Source of the DNA: Citricoccus sp. K5
GTDB lineage: Bacteria > Actinomycetota > Actinomycetes > Actinomycetales > Micrococcaceae
Reading direction: 5' to 3'
DNA: 64,000 bases
Assembly: GCF_902506195.1 (NCBI RefSeq)
Contig: NZ_LR732817.1
Span: forward strand, 885,147-949,146
Shown here in pieces: positions 19,440-28,700 of the stretch. The notes beneath the pieces are model-generated. The model worked only from the letters and a program-made list of their open reading frames with translations, did not search any database and was not told where the DNA came from. The position numbers were made by a program, and so were the translations under genes. How positions within the stretch are numbered: position 1 is the first letter of the stretch; each line of letters opens with the position of its first letter.

Positions 19440-19814
19440 ATGAGTTTGCCTGCCGATCCTGACCCCCATCAGCCTGGCGCCCCGGGGGCTCCCGGCGGCC
19501 CCAGCAGCGGCGGAGCCGCGGTCCTCGACCGCCAGGAGCAGCTGCAGGACGCCGAGCCGGGCGACCACGAGCGCTTCTCGCACTATGTCCGCAAAGAGAA
19601 GATCATGGAGTCCGCCGTCACCGGCGAACCCGTGGTGGCCCTCTGCGGCAAGGTGTGGACCCCGGGCCGGGACCCGGAACGGTTCCCGGTCTGCCCGGAG
19701 TGCAAGGAGATCTACGACGGCCTGAAGTCCCCCAAGGACGGCAACTCCGGCGGGGACTCCGGCAAGGGCGGATCCGGCGGGGGACGGCGCGGCTGGTTCG
19801 GCGGTCGCGGCTGA
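19440..19814 (+). CDS. DUF3039 family protein
   Basis: A 124-residue protein with a disordered Pro/Gly-rich N-terminus, the DUF3039 core (GDHERFSHYVRKEKIMESAV, then ALCGKVWTPGRDPERFPVCPECKEIY) and a Gly-rich tail. The three cysteines (ALC and CPEC) could hold a metal. Function is unknown. The gene sits directly upstream of the helicase, a pairing I recall from other Actinobacteria. Confidence 0.85.
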   Translation: MSLPADPDPHQPGAPGAPGGPSSGGAAVLDRQEQLQDAEPGDHERFSHYVRKEKIMESAVTGEPVVALCGKVWTPGRDPERFPVCPECKEIYDGLKSPKDGNSGGDSGKGGSGGGRRGWFGGRG

Positions 19815-20008
19815 GCCGCGGTGCTGCTTTTCCGCACCGTTTAGCACCCGTCTTAACGCCCGTCTTTCCCTGACCGCGCCCACGTGACGGACCGCGCCGT
19901 ACCCGGCCGGCCGGCGTCGTGCCGATGATTCTCTGATCACGCGGTCCCCGACCGTTTCACGCATGACGATGTGTATGCCCACGCCCGCGAGGAGGCCTCC
20001 GAAGATCC

Positions 20009-21853
20009 GTGTCTGATCCTGTGACTGATGCCGTACCCGGCGCCCTGTTCCACATCGGCGATGACCTGCCACCGGCACTGCCGGAGCGGGCTGCCTGGGG
20101 TACCGCCCAGAAGCTGCGCCAATGGCAGCAGGAGGCCCTGGAGCTGTACTTCTCCAAGCAGCCGCGGGACTTCATGGCGGTCGCCACCCCCGGCGCCGGC
20201 AAGACCACGTTCGCCCTGCGCGTGGCCAAGATGCTGCTGGAGGCCGGGACCGTCTCCCGCATCGCCGTCGTCGCGCCGACGGAGCACCTCAAGCGCCAGT
20301 GGGCGGATTCGGCGGCCCGCATCGGCGTCGCGATCGATCCCAACTTCAAGAACTCGGACGGACGGCACGGGGACGAGTACATCGGCGTCGCGCTGACATA
20401 CGCCCAGGTCGCGTCGAAGCCCGTCCTGCACCGCAACCGCACCGAGAACGCACGAACCCTGGTGATCCTGGACGAGATCCACCATGGCGGCGACGCCCTG
20501 AGCTGGGGTGACGGTATCCGCGAGGCGTTCGAGCCGGCCACCCGGCGTCTGTCCCTGACCGGTACCCCGTTCCGCTCCGACACGGCGACCATCCCGTTTG
20601 TCGAGTACGTGGAGTACGACGACGGCATCCGCCGCTCGAAGTCCGACTACACCTACGGCTATGGCCCGGCCCTGCGCGACCACGTGGTGCGTCCCGTGAT
20701 CTTCATGGCGTACTCGGGCCAGATGCGCTGGAAGACCAGCACGGGTGACATCATGGAGGCCCAGCTCGGCGAGGCCGCCACCAAGGACATCACGGCCCAG
20801 GCCTGGCGGACGGCGCTCAACCCGGAGGGGGAGTGGGTCCCCTCGGTCCTGGCGGCCGCGGATCGTCGCCTCACCGAGGTGCGGCGCAATGTGCCCGACG
20901 CCGGCGCGCTCGTCATCGCGACCGACCACGAGGATGCTCGCGCGTACGCCGCGCAGCTGACGCGGATCACCGGCGAGGAGGTGACCGTGGTGCTCTCGGA
21001 CGACAAGGGCGCCTCGGACAAGATCGAGGAGTTCTCGGCCGGGACCCAGCGGTGGATGGTCGCCGTGCGCATGGTGTCCGAGGGCGTCGACGTGCCGCGG
21101 CTCTGTGTGGGCGTGTACGCCACGTCCACGTCCACCCCGCTGTTCTTCGCCCAGGCCGTCGGCCGCTTCGTGCGTTCCCGCAAGCGCGGGGAGACCGCCA
21201 GTGTCTTCCTGCCGTCCGTGCCGCAGCTGATGCTGCTGGCCAATGAGATGGAAGCCGAGCGAGACCACGCCCTGGACCGGCCCGAGTCTGCGGCCGGGGT
21301 GGATGGGCTTGAGGACCTGTCCCTGTCTCCGGAAGAGGACCTGCTGGCCGCGGCCAACCGTCTGGAGCGGGCCTCGGACTCCCTGACGAAGTCCGAGTTC
21401 AAGGCCCTGGAATCCCAGGCGTCCTTCGACAAGGTCCTGTTCGACGGCTCCGAGTTCGGCACCGGAGGTGCAATCGGTTCCGAGGACGAGCTGGACTTCC
21501 TCGGCATCCCGGGTCTCCTGGACGCCGAGCAGGTGGGTGAGCTGTTGCGCCAGCGCCAGGCCGATCAACTCAAGCGCCGGCCCAAGACCGGTGGGAACGC
21601 GGCGGCGGACCAGGTGCACCACGGTGCGGGCCCGGGGGCCGAGCAGGTGGTGGACCACCGCCGCCTCAAGCAGATGAGGTCGGAGCTGTCCAAGAACGTC
21701 TCGGCCTGGTCGGCACGGTCCGGGACCCCGCACGGGATGATCCACAACCGCCTCCGCGAGATCAGCGGCGGGCCGGCCGTTCCCCAGGCGACGGCCGAGC
21801 AGCTGGAGACCCGGCTGAAGACCCTCCAGGGCTGGTTCGTCGGCCGGAAGTGA
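20009..21853 (+). CDS. DEAD/DEAH-box superfamily II helicase
   Basis: A 614-residue SF2 helicase. Q/Walker A region TPGAGKTTFALRVA (about residues 60-73), DEIH box in LVILDEIHHGGD (near 155), SLTGTPFRSD (motif III), and motif V/VI region VSEGVDVPRLCVGVYATST...QAVGRFVRSRK are all present. The C-terminal 200 residues are specific and end in a conserved helical part (HGMIHNRLREISGGP). The nucleic acid target is unknown. GTG 20009 with GGAGG about 13 nt upstream is the best start available. Confidence 0.88.
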   Translation: MSDPVTDAVPGALFHIGDDLPPALPERAAWGTAQKLRQWQQEALELYFSKQPRDFMAVATPGAGKTTFALRVAKMLLEAGTVSRIAVVAPTEHLKRQWADSAARIGVAIDPNFKNSDGRHGDEYIGVALTYAQVASKPVLHRNRTENARTLVILDEIHHGGDALSWGDGIREAFEPATRRLSLTGTPFRSDTATIPFVEYVEYDDGIRRSKSDYTYGYGPALRDHVVRPVIFMAYSGQMRWKTSTGDIMEAQLGEAATKDITAQAWRTALNPEGEWVPSVLAAADRRLTEVRRNVPDAGALVIATDHEDARAYAAQLTRITGEEVTVVLSDDKGASDKIEEFSAGTQRWMVAVRMVSEGVDVPRLCVGVYATSTSTPLFFAQAVGRFVRSRKRGETASVFLPSVPQLMLLANEMEAERDHALDRPESAAGVDGLEDLSLSPEEDLLAAANRLERASDSLTKSEFKALESQASFDKVLFDGSEFGTGGAIGSEDELDFLGIPGLLDAEQVGELLRQRQADQLKRRPKTGGNAAADQVHHGAGPGAEQVVDHRRLKQMRSELSKNVSAWSARSGTPHGMIHNRLREISGGPAVPQATAEQLETRLKTLQGWFVGRK

Positions 21854-21874
21854 CCTGGACGTGAGGACGCGGCG

Positions 21875-22546
21875 CTAGTCTGCCGTGCCGCCCCACACCT
21901 GCAGCACGGCGCCGTTCTCCTCCATGAGCTCCAGGGCCTCATCGGACCGCTCCGGGTCCACGCCCGTCACGAGGTCCGTGTACACGGAGGTGTCATAGCC
22001 GGCGTCGATGGCGTCCAGCACGGTGGCGCGGACGCAGTGATCGGTGGCGATGCCGACCACCGTGACGGAGTTGATGCCCTCGGCCCGCAGCCAGTCGTCC
22101 AGGCCCGGGGCGTCCTCCTCGACGGCCGTGGCAGCAGCAGCAGTGGCGCCGAAGGGGCCGGCCGTGCCCTCGGGGGCGCCGGAGCGCACCATGTCCGGAA
22201 CGCCGAGCTGGCCGTCGAAGCCGGAGTACGAGGCGTCGAAGCGGCCCTTGAGGAACTGGGCGTCGATGAACTCGGTGTCCAGCTCCGGGTGCAGTTCGGC
22301 GCCGCCGGTTCCGGCGACGCAGTGCACGGGCCAGGTCTCGGTGTAGTCCGGCTCGGTGCCCTCGTCAGCGAAGTGGGGACCCGGGTCCACGTGCCAGTCG
22401 CGGGTGGCGACCACCGCGGCGTAGTCCTGGGCGTGCTCGTCCAGGAAGGCTGTGATCCGGCCGGCCACCAGGGCGCCGCCGTCAACGCCGAGGGTGCCGC
22501 CCTCACAGAAGTCGTTTTGCACATCCACGATGACCAAGGCGCGCAT
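21875..22546 (-). CDS. pncA: Nicotinamidase
   Basis: Cysteine hydrolase turning nicotinamide into nicotinate in NAD salvage, 223 residues. The catalytic triad is D8, K100 and C171; metal ligands D50, H52 and H58 lie in TRDWHVDPGPH. Compared with about 186 residues in M. tuberculosis PncA, there is an Ala/Thr/Gly-rich insert at about residues 120-150. The ATG has AGGAAAGA upstream. It lies 54 nt after pncB on the same strand, forming a two-gene salvage operon. Confidence 0.93.
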   Translation of the reverse strand: MRALVIVDVQNDFCEGGTLGVDGGALVAGRITAFLDEHAQDYAAVVATRDWHVDPGPHFADEGTEPDYTETWPVHCVAGTGGAELHPELDTEFIDAQFLKGRFDASYSGFDGQLGVPDMVRSGAPEGTAGPFGATAAAATAVEEDAPGLDDWLRAEGINSVTVVGIATDHCVRATVLDAIDAGYDTSVYTDLVTGVDPERSDEALELMEENGAVLQVWGGTAD

Positions 22547-22600
22547 GGTGAAGTTCTTTCCTGTTCTGACGCGGGGGTGAAGCGGTGGTGGGAGAGGCCC

Positions 22601-23941
22601 TCAGGCCTCGGTGAACACGGTCGGGATGACCGGTTCGCCGGGCTGCAGCCTACGCACAGCGGCGGGCAATTCCGCACGGGAGGCCCGGTGCCGGTCAGCC
22701 GCGCGGGTGACGGCGGCCGGTCCGGTCCAGCCGGGTTGGAGCTCACCATCGCGGACGAAGGCGTGTTGCAGCGGGCGGTTGTCACCCTCGGACTCGGCGC
22801 GCTGGTTGACCGTGAGCAGTTCGGCCGTGGCGCGCCCCGACTGGTTGAGCCGGCGGACCGCGTGCTTGCGACCGCCCAGGGAATTCTTGCCGGTGGCGGC
22901 CTTGGCCACGTCGATCCATTCGCCGTTGCCGTCCTGGCGGCTGACGAGCTTGTAGACCATCGACGCCGTCGGGGCGCCCGAGCCGGTGACCAACCGGGTT
23001 CCCACGCCGTAGGAGTTCACCGGCGCCGACTGCAGGTGGGCGATGGCGTACTCGTCCAGGTCCGAGGTGACCATGATGCCGGTCTCGTGGTTGCCGAGCT
23101 CGTTGAGCAGGGAGCGTACCCAATGCGCCTGCTCCACCAGATCACCCGAGTCCAGCCGCACGTTGCGCAGCTCCCGACCGGCCACCTCGACGGCGGTCCG
23201 GACGCCGGACTCCACGTCGAAGGTGTCCACGAGCAGGGTGGTGTCCTTGCCCAAAGAGGCCACTTGGGCCTCGAACGCCTCGCGTTCGGAATCGTGCAAC
23301 AGGGTGAAGGAGTGGGCAGCGGTGCCGACCGTCTCCAGGCCGTAGCGGATTCCCGCCGCGAGGTTGGAGGTGGAGGCGAAGCCCGCGATGACGGCCGCTC
23401 GGGCCGCGGCGACAGCGGACTCCTCATTGATCCGCCGCGAGCCCATTTCGATGCAGGGGCGGCCGTTGGCGGCGGAAGTCATGCGCGAGGCGGCCGAGGC
23501 CACCGCTGAGTCGTAGTTGAGCACGGACAGCAGGTAGGTCTCGAGGATGCAGGCCTCGGCGAAGGTCGACTCGACCTGGAGGAGCGGTGAATAGGGGAAG
23601 TACGCCTCGCCCTCGGCGTAGCCGTAGATGTTGCCGGAGAACCGGAAATCGGCCAGCCATTGCAGGGTGGTGTCATTGACCACCCGGTGGTCGGAGAGGA
23701 AGTCGAGCTCCTCGGTGCCGAAGCGAAAGGTGGCCAGTCCCTCGAGCAGGCGCCCGGTCCCCGCCACCACGCCGTAGCGGCGGCCCTCCGCCAGGCGGCG
23801 GGCGAAGACCTCGAACAGGCTGCGGCGGTGTGCTGCCCCTGACTGGAGGGCAGCCTCCAACATGGTCAGTTCATAGTGGTCCGTGAACAGGGACGTCGGG
23901 AGCAGCCAACCGGCAGGGCCGGTGGAAATCTGGTCGGTCAC
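22601..23941 (-). CDS. pncB: Nicotinate phosphoribosyltransferase
   Basis: Makes nicotinate mononucleotide from nicotinate and PRPP, 446 residues. Family marks include TSLFTDHYELTML near the N-terminus, AHSFTLLH (the phosphorylated histidine region), VDTFDVESGV, RLDSGDL and VGTRLVTGSGAP. GTG 23941 is chosen over GTG 23950 because TAGGGT ends exactly 7 nt before it, matching the other leaderless starts here. The following pncA supplies its substrate. Confidence 0.93.
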   Translation of the reverse strand: MTDQISTGPAGWLLPTSLFTDHYELTMLEAALQSGAAHRRSLFEVFARRLAEGRRYGVVAGTGRLLEGLATFRFGTEELDFLSDHRVVNDTTLQWLADFRFSGNIYGYAEGEAYFPYSPLLQVESTFAEACILETYLLSVLNYDSAVASAASRMTSAANGRPCIEMGSRRINEESAVAAARAAVIAGFASTSNLAAGIRYGLETVGTAAHSFTLLHDSEREAFEAQVASLGKDTTLLVDTFDVESGVRTAVEVAGRELRNVRLDSGDLVEQAHWVRSLLNELGNHETGIMVTSDLDEYAIAHLQSAPVNSYGVGTRLVTGSGAPTASMVYKLVSRQDGNGEWIDVAKAATGKNSLGGRKHAVRRLNQSGRATAELLTVNQRAESEGDNRPLQHAFVRDGELQPGWTGPAAVTRAADRHRASRAELPAAVRRLQPGEPVIPTVFTEA

Positions 23942-23948
23942 GACTGAC

Positions 23949-23954
23949 ACCCTA
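23949..23954 (-). promoter_or_regulatory. -10 box of pncBA (leaderless)
   Basis: TAGGGT on the minus strand, 7 nt before GTG 23941. It faces away from the clpS promoter 76 bp away. Confidence 0.55.
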
Positions 23955-24029
23955 CAACTCTTGACTCCGCTCAGATGCCGGATGCCGGATGCCGGGTGCC
24001 GTCAGCCGTTCGCAGTTCGCCGTCAGCCG

Positions 24030-24035
24030 TAGAAT
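24030..24035 (+). promoter_or_regulatory. -10 box of clpS-DUF2017 (leaderless)
   Basis: TAGAAT ends 7 nt before the ATG at 24043. It overlaps an alternative in-frame ATG at 24034, which argues against that start. Confidence 0.6.
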
Positions 24036-24042
24036 GGCTGCC

Positions 24043-24459
24043 ATGTTCTTGACCCTCAGTTGTCCTGGCAGTTCCCCCGGGCCCCGGGACGGAGCTCCCA
24101 TCGGTGCTCACCTGGAGCGCACCCCGGATGTTCCGGGCGGACGGCCCGGGACGGGAACAGACGTCTTGGAGCGGGAGGAGACCGCGGCCGGGACCGCTGA
24201 GCGCACTGCCGCGGACCGGCCCTGGCAGGTGGTTGTGTGGAATGACCCCGTCAACCTCATGAGCTACGTCTCCTACGTGTTCCGGTCCTACTTCGGCTTC
24301 AGCCGCGCCACGGCAGACACCCTCATGCTCCAGGTCCACCAGGAGGGCAAGGCGATCGTCTCCTCCGGGGGCCGGGAGGAATGCGAGCGCCACGTCCAGG
24401 CGATGCACGGCTACGGACTGTGGGCCACCCTTCAGCACGAGCAGGGGGAGGGGTCCTGA
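24043..24459 (+). CDS. clpS: ATP-dependent Clp protease adaptor ClpS
   Basis: N-end-rule adaptor that delivers substrates to ClpAP/ClpCP, 138 residues. The core (about residues 60-138) carries VVVWNDPVNLMSYV, VHQEGKAIVSSGGREECE and HGYGLWATL. About 60 N-terminal residues, Gly/Pro/Thr-rich, precede it, which is longer than the usual flexible arm. The stop overlaps the DUF2017 start (TGATG). Confidence 0.93.
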   Translation: MFLTLSCPGSSPGPRDGAPIGAHLERTPDVPGGRPGTGTDVLEREETAAGTAERTAADRPWQVVVWNDPVNLMSYVSYVFRSYFGFSRATADTLMLQVHQEGKAIVSSGGREECERHVQAMHGYGLWATLQHEQGEGS

Positions 24460-25172
24460 TGGCCCGTGCCTTCAAGAGCACGCCGAAGGGGTTCGTCGCC
24501 GACCTGGAGAAGGCCGAGCGGCGCCTGCTGCGGACCCTGTTCAAGGACGTGATCCAGCTGCTGGACGTGGAGCAGGAGACGCCGACCGACCCAGCGTCCA
24601 CCGACCCAGCGTCCTCGTCAACGTCCACATCAGCGTCCACATCCTCCTCCGACCCGTTCTGGGACATCGTCGCGGGCCTGGGGCCGCTGGGAGCGGACGA
24701 CGCCGGTGAAGGGGAGGCGGCCGGCGTCGGGAATTCGAGGGGTGCCGGCGAGAGCCCTCCGGTGCGGGAGGCACCGCAGGACGAGGCCCTCGCGCGGCTG
24801 CTGCCACCCGGGGTACACGGCGACACCCCTGCCGAGCAGGCCGCCGCCGGCGAGTTCCGGGCCCTGACCGAGGACGGTGTCCGCCGGTCCAAGACGGCCG
24901 ATCTGCAACGGGCGGTGGCGGCCCTGCAGGTCAACCCCGTGGTGCTGGATGAAGAGCACGCGATCGCCTTCAGCCGTGCCCTCAACGACGTGCGCCTGGT
25001 GCTCTCGGCCCGGCTGGACATCGACACGGACGAGGACGCCGAACGGGTACACGCGGTGGACGACTGGTCCGCCGCCAAGGACGTGGAGTCCTACATGGCT
25101 CTGTTGTACAACTTCACCACGTGGCTGCTCGAGACGCTGATGCTGGCCTTGTCCACACGGCTTCCCGACTGA
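24459..25172 (+). CDS. DUF2017 family protein
   Basis: A 237-residue member of DUF2017, a family almost always found beside clpS in Actinobacteria; function unknown. The N-terminus MARAFKSTPKGFVADLEKAERRLLRTL and the C-terminal EDAERVHAVDDWSAAKDVESYMALLYNFTTWLLETL match the family. Between them lies a Ser/Thr/Asp/Pro-rich insert (about residues 42-62) followed by a Gly/Glu/Pro-rich stretch, absent from compact members. Coupled to clpS. Confidence 0.88.
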   Translation: MARAFKSTPKGFVADLEKAERRLLRTLFKDVIQLLDVEQETPTDPASTDPASSSTSTSASTSSSDPFWDIVAGLGPLGADDAGEGEAAGVGNSRGAGESPPVREAPQDEALARLLPPGVHGDTPAEQAAAGEFRALTEDGVRRSKTADLQRAVAALQVNPVVLDEEHAIAFSRALNDVRLVLSARLDIDTDEDAERVHAVDDWSAAKDVESYMALLYNFTTWLLETLMLALSTRLPD

Positions 25173-25231
25173 ATCGTGCTTGACTGCAGACAGCTGGATT
25201 TGCACTTGCTGACCGAAGGACCCACCCGACC

Positions 25232-26293
25232 ATGACCAACGCGCCCGTGCCGACGGCCCCCATCGGCGTCTTCGACTCCGGGGTCGGCGGGCTGACAGTC
25301 GCCCGCGCCATCATCGACCAGCTGCCCGGCGAACAGATCGCGTATGTGGGGGATACGGCCAACGGCCCCTACGGGCCGAGGACCATCGCCCAGGTGCGCG
25401 CCTTCGCGCTCGGCATCATGGACGAGCTGGTCGACGCCGGCGTGAAGGTCCTGGTCATCGCCTGCAATTCCGCTTCGGCCGCCGTGCTGCGGGATGCCCG
25501 GGAGCGGTACACCGCCCGGTACGGGATTCCGGTGGTGGAGGTCATCCAACCGGCCGTGCGCCGTGCGGTCGCCGCCACGCGGAACGGCCGGATCGGGGTC
25601 ATCGGGACCGAGGCCACGGTGAGCTCGCGGGCCTACGAGGACACCTTCGCCGCCGCGCCGCAGCTGGAGATCACCTCGGTGGCCTGCCCGCGGTTCGTCG
25701 AGTTCGTGGAGGCCGGTGTCACCACCGGGCCGGAGCTGCTGGCCACCGCCGAGCAGTACCTGGCGCCACTCCAGGAGGCCGGTGTGGACACCCTGGTGCT
25801 GGGGTGCACCCACTATCCGCTGCTGACGGGCGTGATCTCGCTGGTGATGGGGGAGTCCGTCACGCTGGTCTCCTCTGCGGAGGAGACGGCCAAGGACGTG
25901 TACCGGGCGCTGGTCCGGCACGGTCTGGAGAGTCCGGCGGGTGATCCTGTGGGCGGTGTTGCGGGTGATACTGCGGAGAAACCGGGTCACCGCTTCATGG
26001 CGACCGGCGATCCGCAGTCATTCGAGACGCTGGCCCGTCGTTTTCTCGGGCCGGAGGTCGGCGGCGTGCAGCAGGTCGACCACATCTCCGAGCGTTACCC
26101 GACCGGAGTGCTGGCCCGGATCACCCCGGAGATGCTCTCGGCGGCCCAGGGCGGAAACGGGCAGGGCGCAAACGGGCCGGGCGGAATCGGACAGTACAGT
26201 GGTCCCAACGCAGGATCCCCCGTGCCGGCCTCGAACCTGGCGAGCACGGGTCACCGGGGGATCGCCACGGACGAAAGGCCGGACGCAGGGTGA
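25232..26293 (+). CDS. murI: Glutamate racemase
   Basis: Supplies D-glutamate for peptidoglycan, 353 residues. [16 protein letters not shown] (Asp/Ser at the active site), ACNSAS (first catalytic Cys) and GCTHYPLL (second catalytic Cys) are intact. About 60 Gly/Asn/Pro-rich C-terminal residues extend beyond the family core. The ATG has GAAGGA upstream. GTGA overlap couples it to the next gene. Confidence 0.95.
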   Translation: MTNAPVPTAPIGVFDSGVGGLTVARAIIDQLPGEQIAYVGDTANGPYGPRTIAQVRAFALGIMDELVDAGVKVLVIACNSASAAVLRDARERYTARYGIPVVEVIQPAVRRAVAATRNGRIGVIGTEATVSSRAYEDTFAAAPQLEITSVACPRFVEFVEAGVTTGPELLATAEQYLAPLQEAGVDTLVLGCTHYPLLTGVISLVMGESVTLVSSAEETAKDVYRALVRHGLESPAGDPVGGVAGDTAEKPGHRFMATGDPQSFETLARRFLGPEVGGVQQVDHISERYPTGVLARITPEMLSAAQGGNGQGANGPGGIGQYSGPNAGSPVPASNLASTGHRGIATDERPDAG

Positions 26294-27111
26294 AGCTCAC
26301 GATCATCGGTGCCTCAGGATCGTTTCCCGGTCCGGGCTCGCCGGCCTCGTGTTACCTCGTGACGGCTGAAGGGCCGGACCCGGACGGTGCCCCCGGCAGC
26401 CAGAAGACCTGGCGGATCCTGATGGACCTCGGCAACGGCGCCCTGGGCACGTTACAGCGCTATATGGCTCTGGACGACATCGACGCGGTGCTGCTGACCC
26501 ACCTGCACCCGGACCACTGCATGGACCTCTGCGGACTGCACGTGGCCATCCGCTGGAACCCGTACGGCTGGAAGGGCATCCACGTTCCCGTGTACGGCCC
26601 CGTGGCCACCGCGGACCGCATGGCGACCGCCTACGGACTCGACCCCGACCCCGGCATGCATCCAGATTTCGACTTCCACCACTGGCAGGAGAACGTGCCC
26701 GTGACCGTCGGCCCCTTCACCATCACGCCGGTTCCGGTGCGTCACCCCATCGACGAGGCGTACGCGCTGCGCCTGGAGACCACCGAACCCGGCCCGGATG
26801 GGGGACCGGTGCACCGGGTGCTGACCTATTCCGGAGACACGGACACCTGCGACGGATTGGTCGAGGCTGCCCGTGGTGCCGACCTGTTCCTCTGCGAGGC
26901 CGCCTTCCAGGAGGGCCGCGACGACGGCATCGACGGCGTCCACCTCACCGGCCGGCGTGCCGGGCAGATGGCCACCGACGCCGGCGCCCGCCGACTGCTG
27001 CTGACCCACCTCCCCGTGTGGACCGATCCGCTGGCCGCGTCCGTCGAGGCGCGGGAGACCTACGCTGGCGACCTTGCGGTCGCGGTCTCCGGGGTCACCT
27101 ACCGGGTCTAG
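26290..27111 (+). CDS. Metallo-beta-lactamase-fold hydrolase, Rv1339-like (candidate cyclic nucleotide phosphodiesterase)
   Basis: A 273-residue RNase Z-like MBL-fold enzyme. The metal site is THLHPDH (H71, H73, D75, H76), with a conserved Asp in YSGDTDTC and a late His in LTHLPVW. It sits between murI and rph exactly as Rv1339 does in M. tuberculosis; Rv1339 has been reported as an atypical cAMP phosphodiesterase. Transfer of that activity here is inference. GTG 26290 overlaps the murI stop. Confidence 0.85.
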   Translation: MKLTIIGASGSFPGPGSPASCYLVTAEGPDPDGAPGSQKTWRILMDLGNGALGTLQRYMALDDIDAVLLTHLHPDHCMDLCGLHVAIRWNPYGWKGIHVPVYGPVATADRMATAYGLDPDPGMHPDFDFHHWQENVPVTVGPFTITPVPVRHPIDEAYALRLETTEPGPDGGPVHRVLTYSGDTDTCDGLVEAARGADLFLCEAAFQEGRDDGIDGVHLTGRRAGQMATDAGARRLLLTHLPVWTDPLAASVEARETYAGDLAVAVSGVTYRV

Positions 27112-27118
27112 ACCGCTG

Positions 27119-27156
27119 TGGCGTGTCTGGCGTGTCTGGCGTGTCTGGCGTGTGTC
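27119..27156 (+). repeat. 9-bp tandem repeat upstream of rph
   Basis: TGGCGTGTC is repeated three times perfectly and once more with a small change (TGGCGTGTGTC), in the 123-nt gap between the MBL-fold gene and rph. No function is apparent. Confidence 0.85.
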
Positions 27157-27221
27157 CAGGAGGTCCGACGCCCGACGTGCCCGATGTGCCCAAGCCCCGC
27201 TTAACGAGTCCGTCCCCTCGG

Positions 27222-27227
27222 TAGGAT
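27222..27227 (+). promoter_or_regulatory. -10 box of rph (leaderless)
   Basis: TAGGAT ends 7 nt before the ATG at 27235 and overlaps an in-frame ATG at 27226. Confidence 0.6.
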
Positions 27228-27234
27228 GGCTGCC

Positions 27235-28032
27235 ATGACCTCATCGACTTCCGGCGCTTCCGCCCTGCCCGAAAACAGCACGACCGGCGCCTCGTCCACC
27301 GCGACCCGCCAGGACGGGCGAGCCGTCAACGAACTGCGTCCCATCAGCATCACCCGTGGCTGGTCCCGCCAGGCCGAGGGCTCCGCACTGATCGAGTTCG
27401 GCAACACCCGTGTGCTGTGCACCGCCTCCTTCACGCAGGGCGTCCCGCGCTGGCTCAAGGGCGAGGGCACCGGCTGGGTCACCGCAGAGTATGCGATGCT
27501 GCCGCGTGCCACGAACACCCGCTCCCAGCGCGAGTCCGTCAAGGGCAAGATCGGCGGCCGCACTCACGAGATCTCTCGCCTCATCGGCCGTTCGCTGCGC
27601 GCCATCATCGACCTCAAGGCCCTGGGCGAGAACACCATCGTGCTGGACTGTGACGTCCTGGAGGCGGACGGCGGCACCCGCACCGCCTCGGTCACCGGTG
27701 CCTACGTGGCACTCGCCGAGGCCATCGCCTGGGCCAAGGGACAGGGAGTCATCCCGGCGTCCGCCCAACCGCTGAAGGACTCCGTCGCCGCGGTGTCCGT
27801 CGGCATCATCGACGGTGTCCCCATGCTGGACCTGCCCTACGTGGAGGACGTCCGCGCCGAGACGGACATGAATGTGGTGGTCACCGGATCGGGCGAGTTC
27901 GTGGAGGTTCAGGGCACCGCCGAAGGCGCCCCGTTCAACCGATCCGAACTCGACTCCCTGCTCGATCTGGCCGTGGCCGGATCCGCCGAGCTGGCCATCA
28001 TCCAGCGCGAGACCCTGGCCGGCGAGCGGTGA
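27235..28032 (+). CDS. rph: Ribonuclease PH
   Basis: Phosphorolytic 3'-5' exoribonuclease for tRNA and rRNA 3' ends, 265 residues. After a Ser/Thr-rich 25-residue arm the core begins [15 protein letters not shown] and includes [26 protein letters not shown] and [21 protein letters not shown] (phosphate and metal site). GTGA overlap couples it to rdgB. Confidence 0.96.
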   Translation: MTSSTSGASALPENSTTGASSTATRQDGRAVNELRPISITRGWSRQAEGSALIEFGNTRVLCTASFTQGVPRWLKGEGTGWVTAEYAMLPRATNTRSQRESVKGKIGGRTHEISRLIGRSLRAIIDLKALGENTIVLDCDVLEADGGTRTASVTGAYVALAEAIAWAKGQGVIPASAQPLKDSVAAVSVGIIDGVPMLDLPYVEDVRAETDMNVVVTGSGEFVEVQGTAEGAPFNRSELDSLLDLAVAGSAELAIIQRETLAGER

Positions 28033-28700
28033 GCGGCGGAGCAAGCGCCGCGTCCGAGCCCCGGCTGGTGCTGGCCACCCGCAACGAGGGCAAGCTGCGT
28101 GAACTGCGTGAACTGCTCCGTGGACAGGTGCCAGGACTGGACGTCGACACCCAGGTCGTCGACGCTGCGTCCCTGGAAGCCCCAGACGTGGTGGAGGACG
28201 GTGTCACCTTCGAGGAGAATTCCCTCAAGAAGGCACATGCCGTCGCCCGGCACACCGGGCTGGTGGCTGTGGCCGACGACTCCGGCCTGTCCGTGGAGGT
28301 CCTCGGGGGTGCCCCCGGGATCTTCTCCGCCCGATGGGCTGGACGCCACGGGGATGATGCCGCCAACCTGCAGCTGCTCCTGGACCAGACGGCGGACGTG
28401 AAGCCCGAGCACCGTAATGCCGCGTTCGTCTGTGCTGCCGCGGTGGCAACACCGGCCGGCGAGGAGCATGTCCAACTCGGCTTCCTGGCCGGGACCCTGC
28501 TGACGGCACCACGGGGCACGGGTGGATTCGGCTATGACCCGATCCTGCAGCCGCACGGCATGCACGTCTCCGTGGCCGAACTGGATCCCGAGGTGAAGAA
28601 CTCCATCAGCCACCGTGGCACCGCCTTCCGGCAGCTGCTCCCCGAACTGGTGCGGTTGCTGGCGGGGTCACAAGATGCCGTGTCCGGCGGAGGGAGCTGA
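28029..28700 (+). CDS. rdgB: Non-canonical purine NTP pyrophosphatase (RdgB/HAM1)
   Basis: Hydrolyses dITP, ITP and XTP to monophosphates to keep deaminated purines out of nucleic acids; 223 residues. Family signatures are [51 protein letters not shown] and [10 protein letters not shown]. Start overlaps the rph stop, and its stop overlaps the next start (TGATG), so rph-rdgB-exonuclease is one translational unit. Confidence 0.96.
   Translation: MSGGASAASEPRLVLATRNEGKLRELRELLRGQVPGLDVDTQVVDAASLEAPDVVEDGVTFEENSLKKAHAVARHTGLVAVADDSGLSVEVLGGAPGIFSARWAGRHGDDAANLQLLLDQTADVKPEHRNAAFVCAAAVATPAGEEHVQLGFLAGTLLTAPRGTGGFGYDPILQPHGMHVSVAELDPEVKNSISHRGTAFRQLLPELVRLLAGSQDAVSGGGS

Noticed and set aside
17478-20078. 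An 866-codon open frame on the minus strand opposite the ABC transporter and DUF3039 genes.
   Set aside because: It crosses gene boundaries and intergenic DNA, has a Gln/His/Gly/Asp-biased product and no start signals. It is an artefact of GC-rich third positions.
26294-27111. The MBL-fold gene considered as RNase Z.
   Set aside because: It lacks an evident exosite arm for tRNA and its genomic place matches Rv1339 rather than rnz, so only a fold-level match is claimed.
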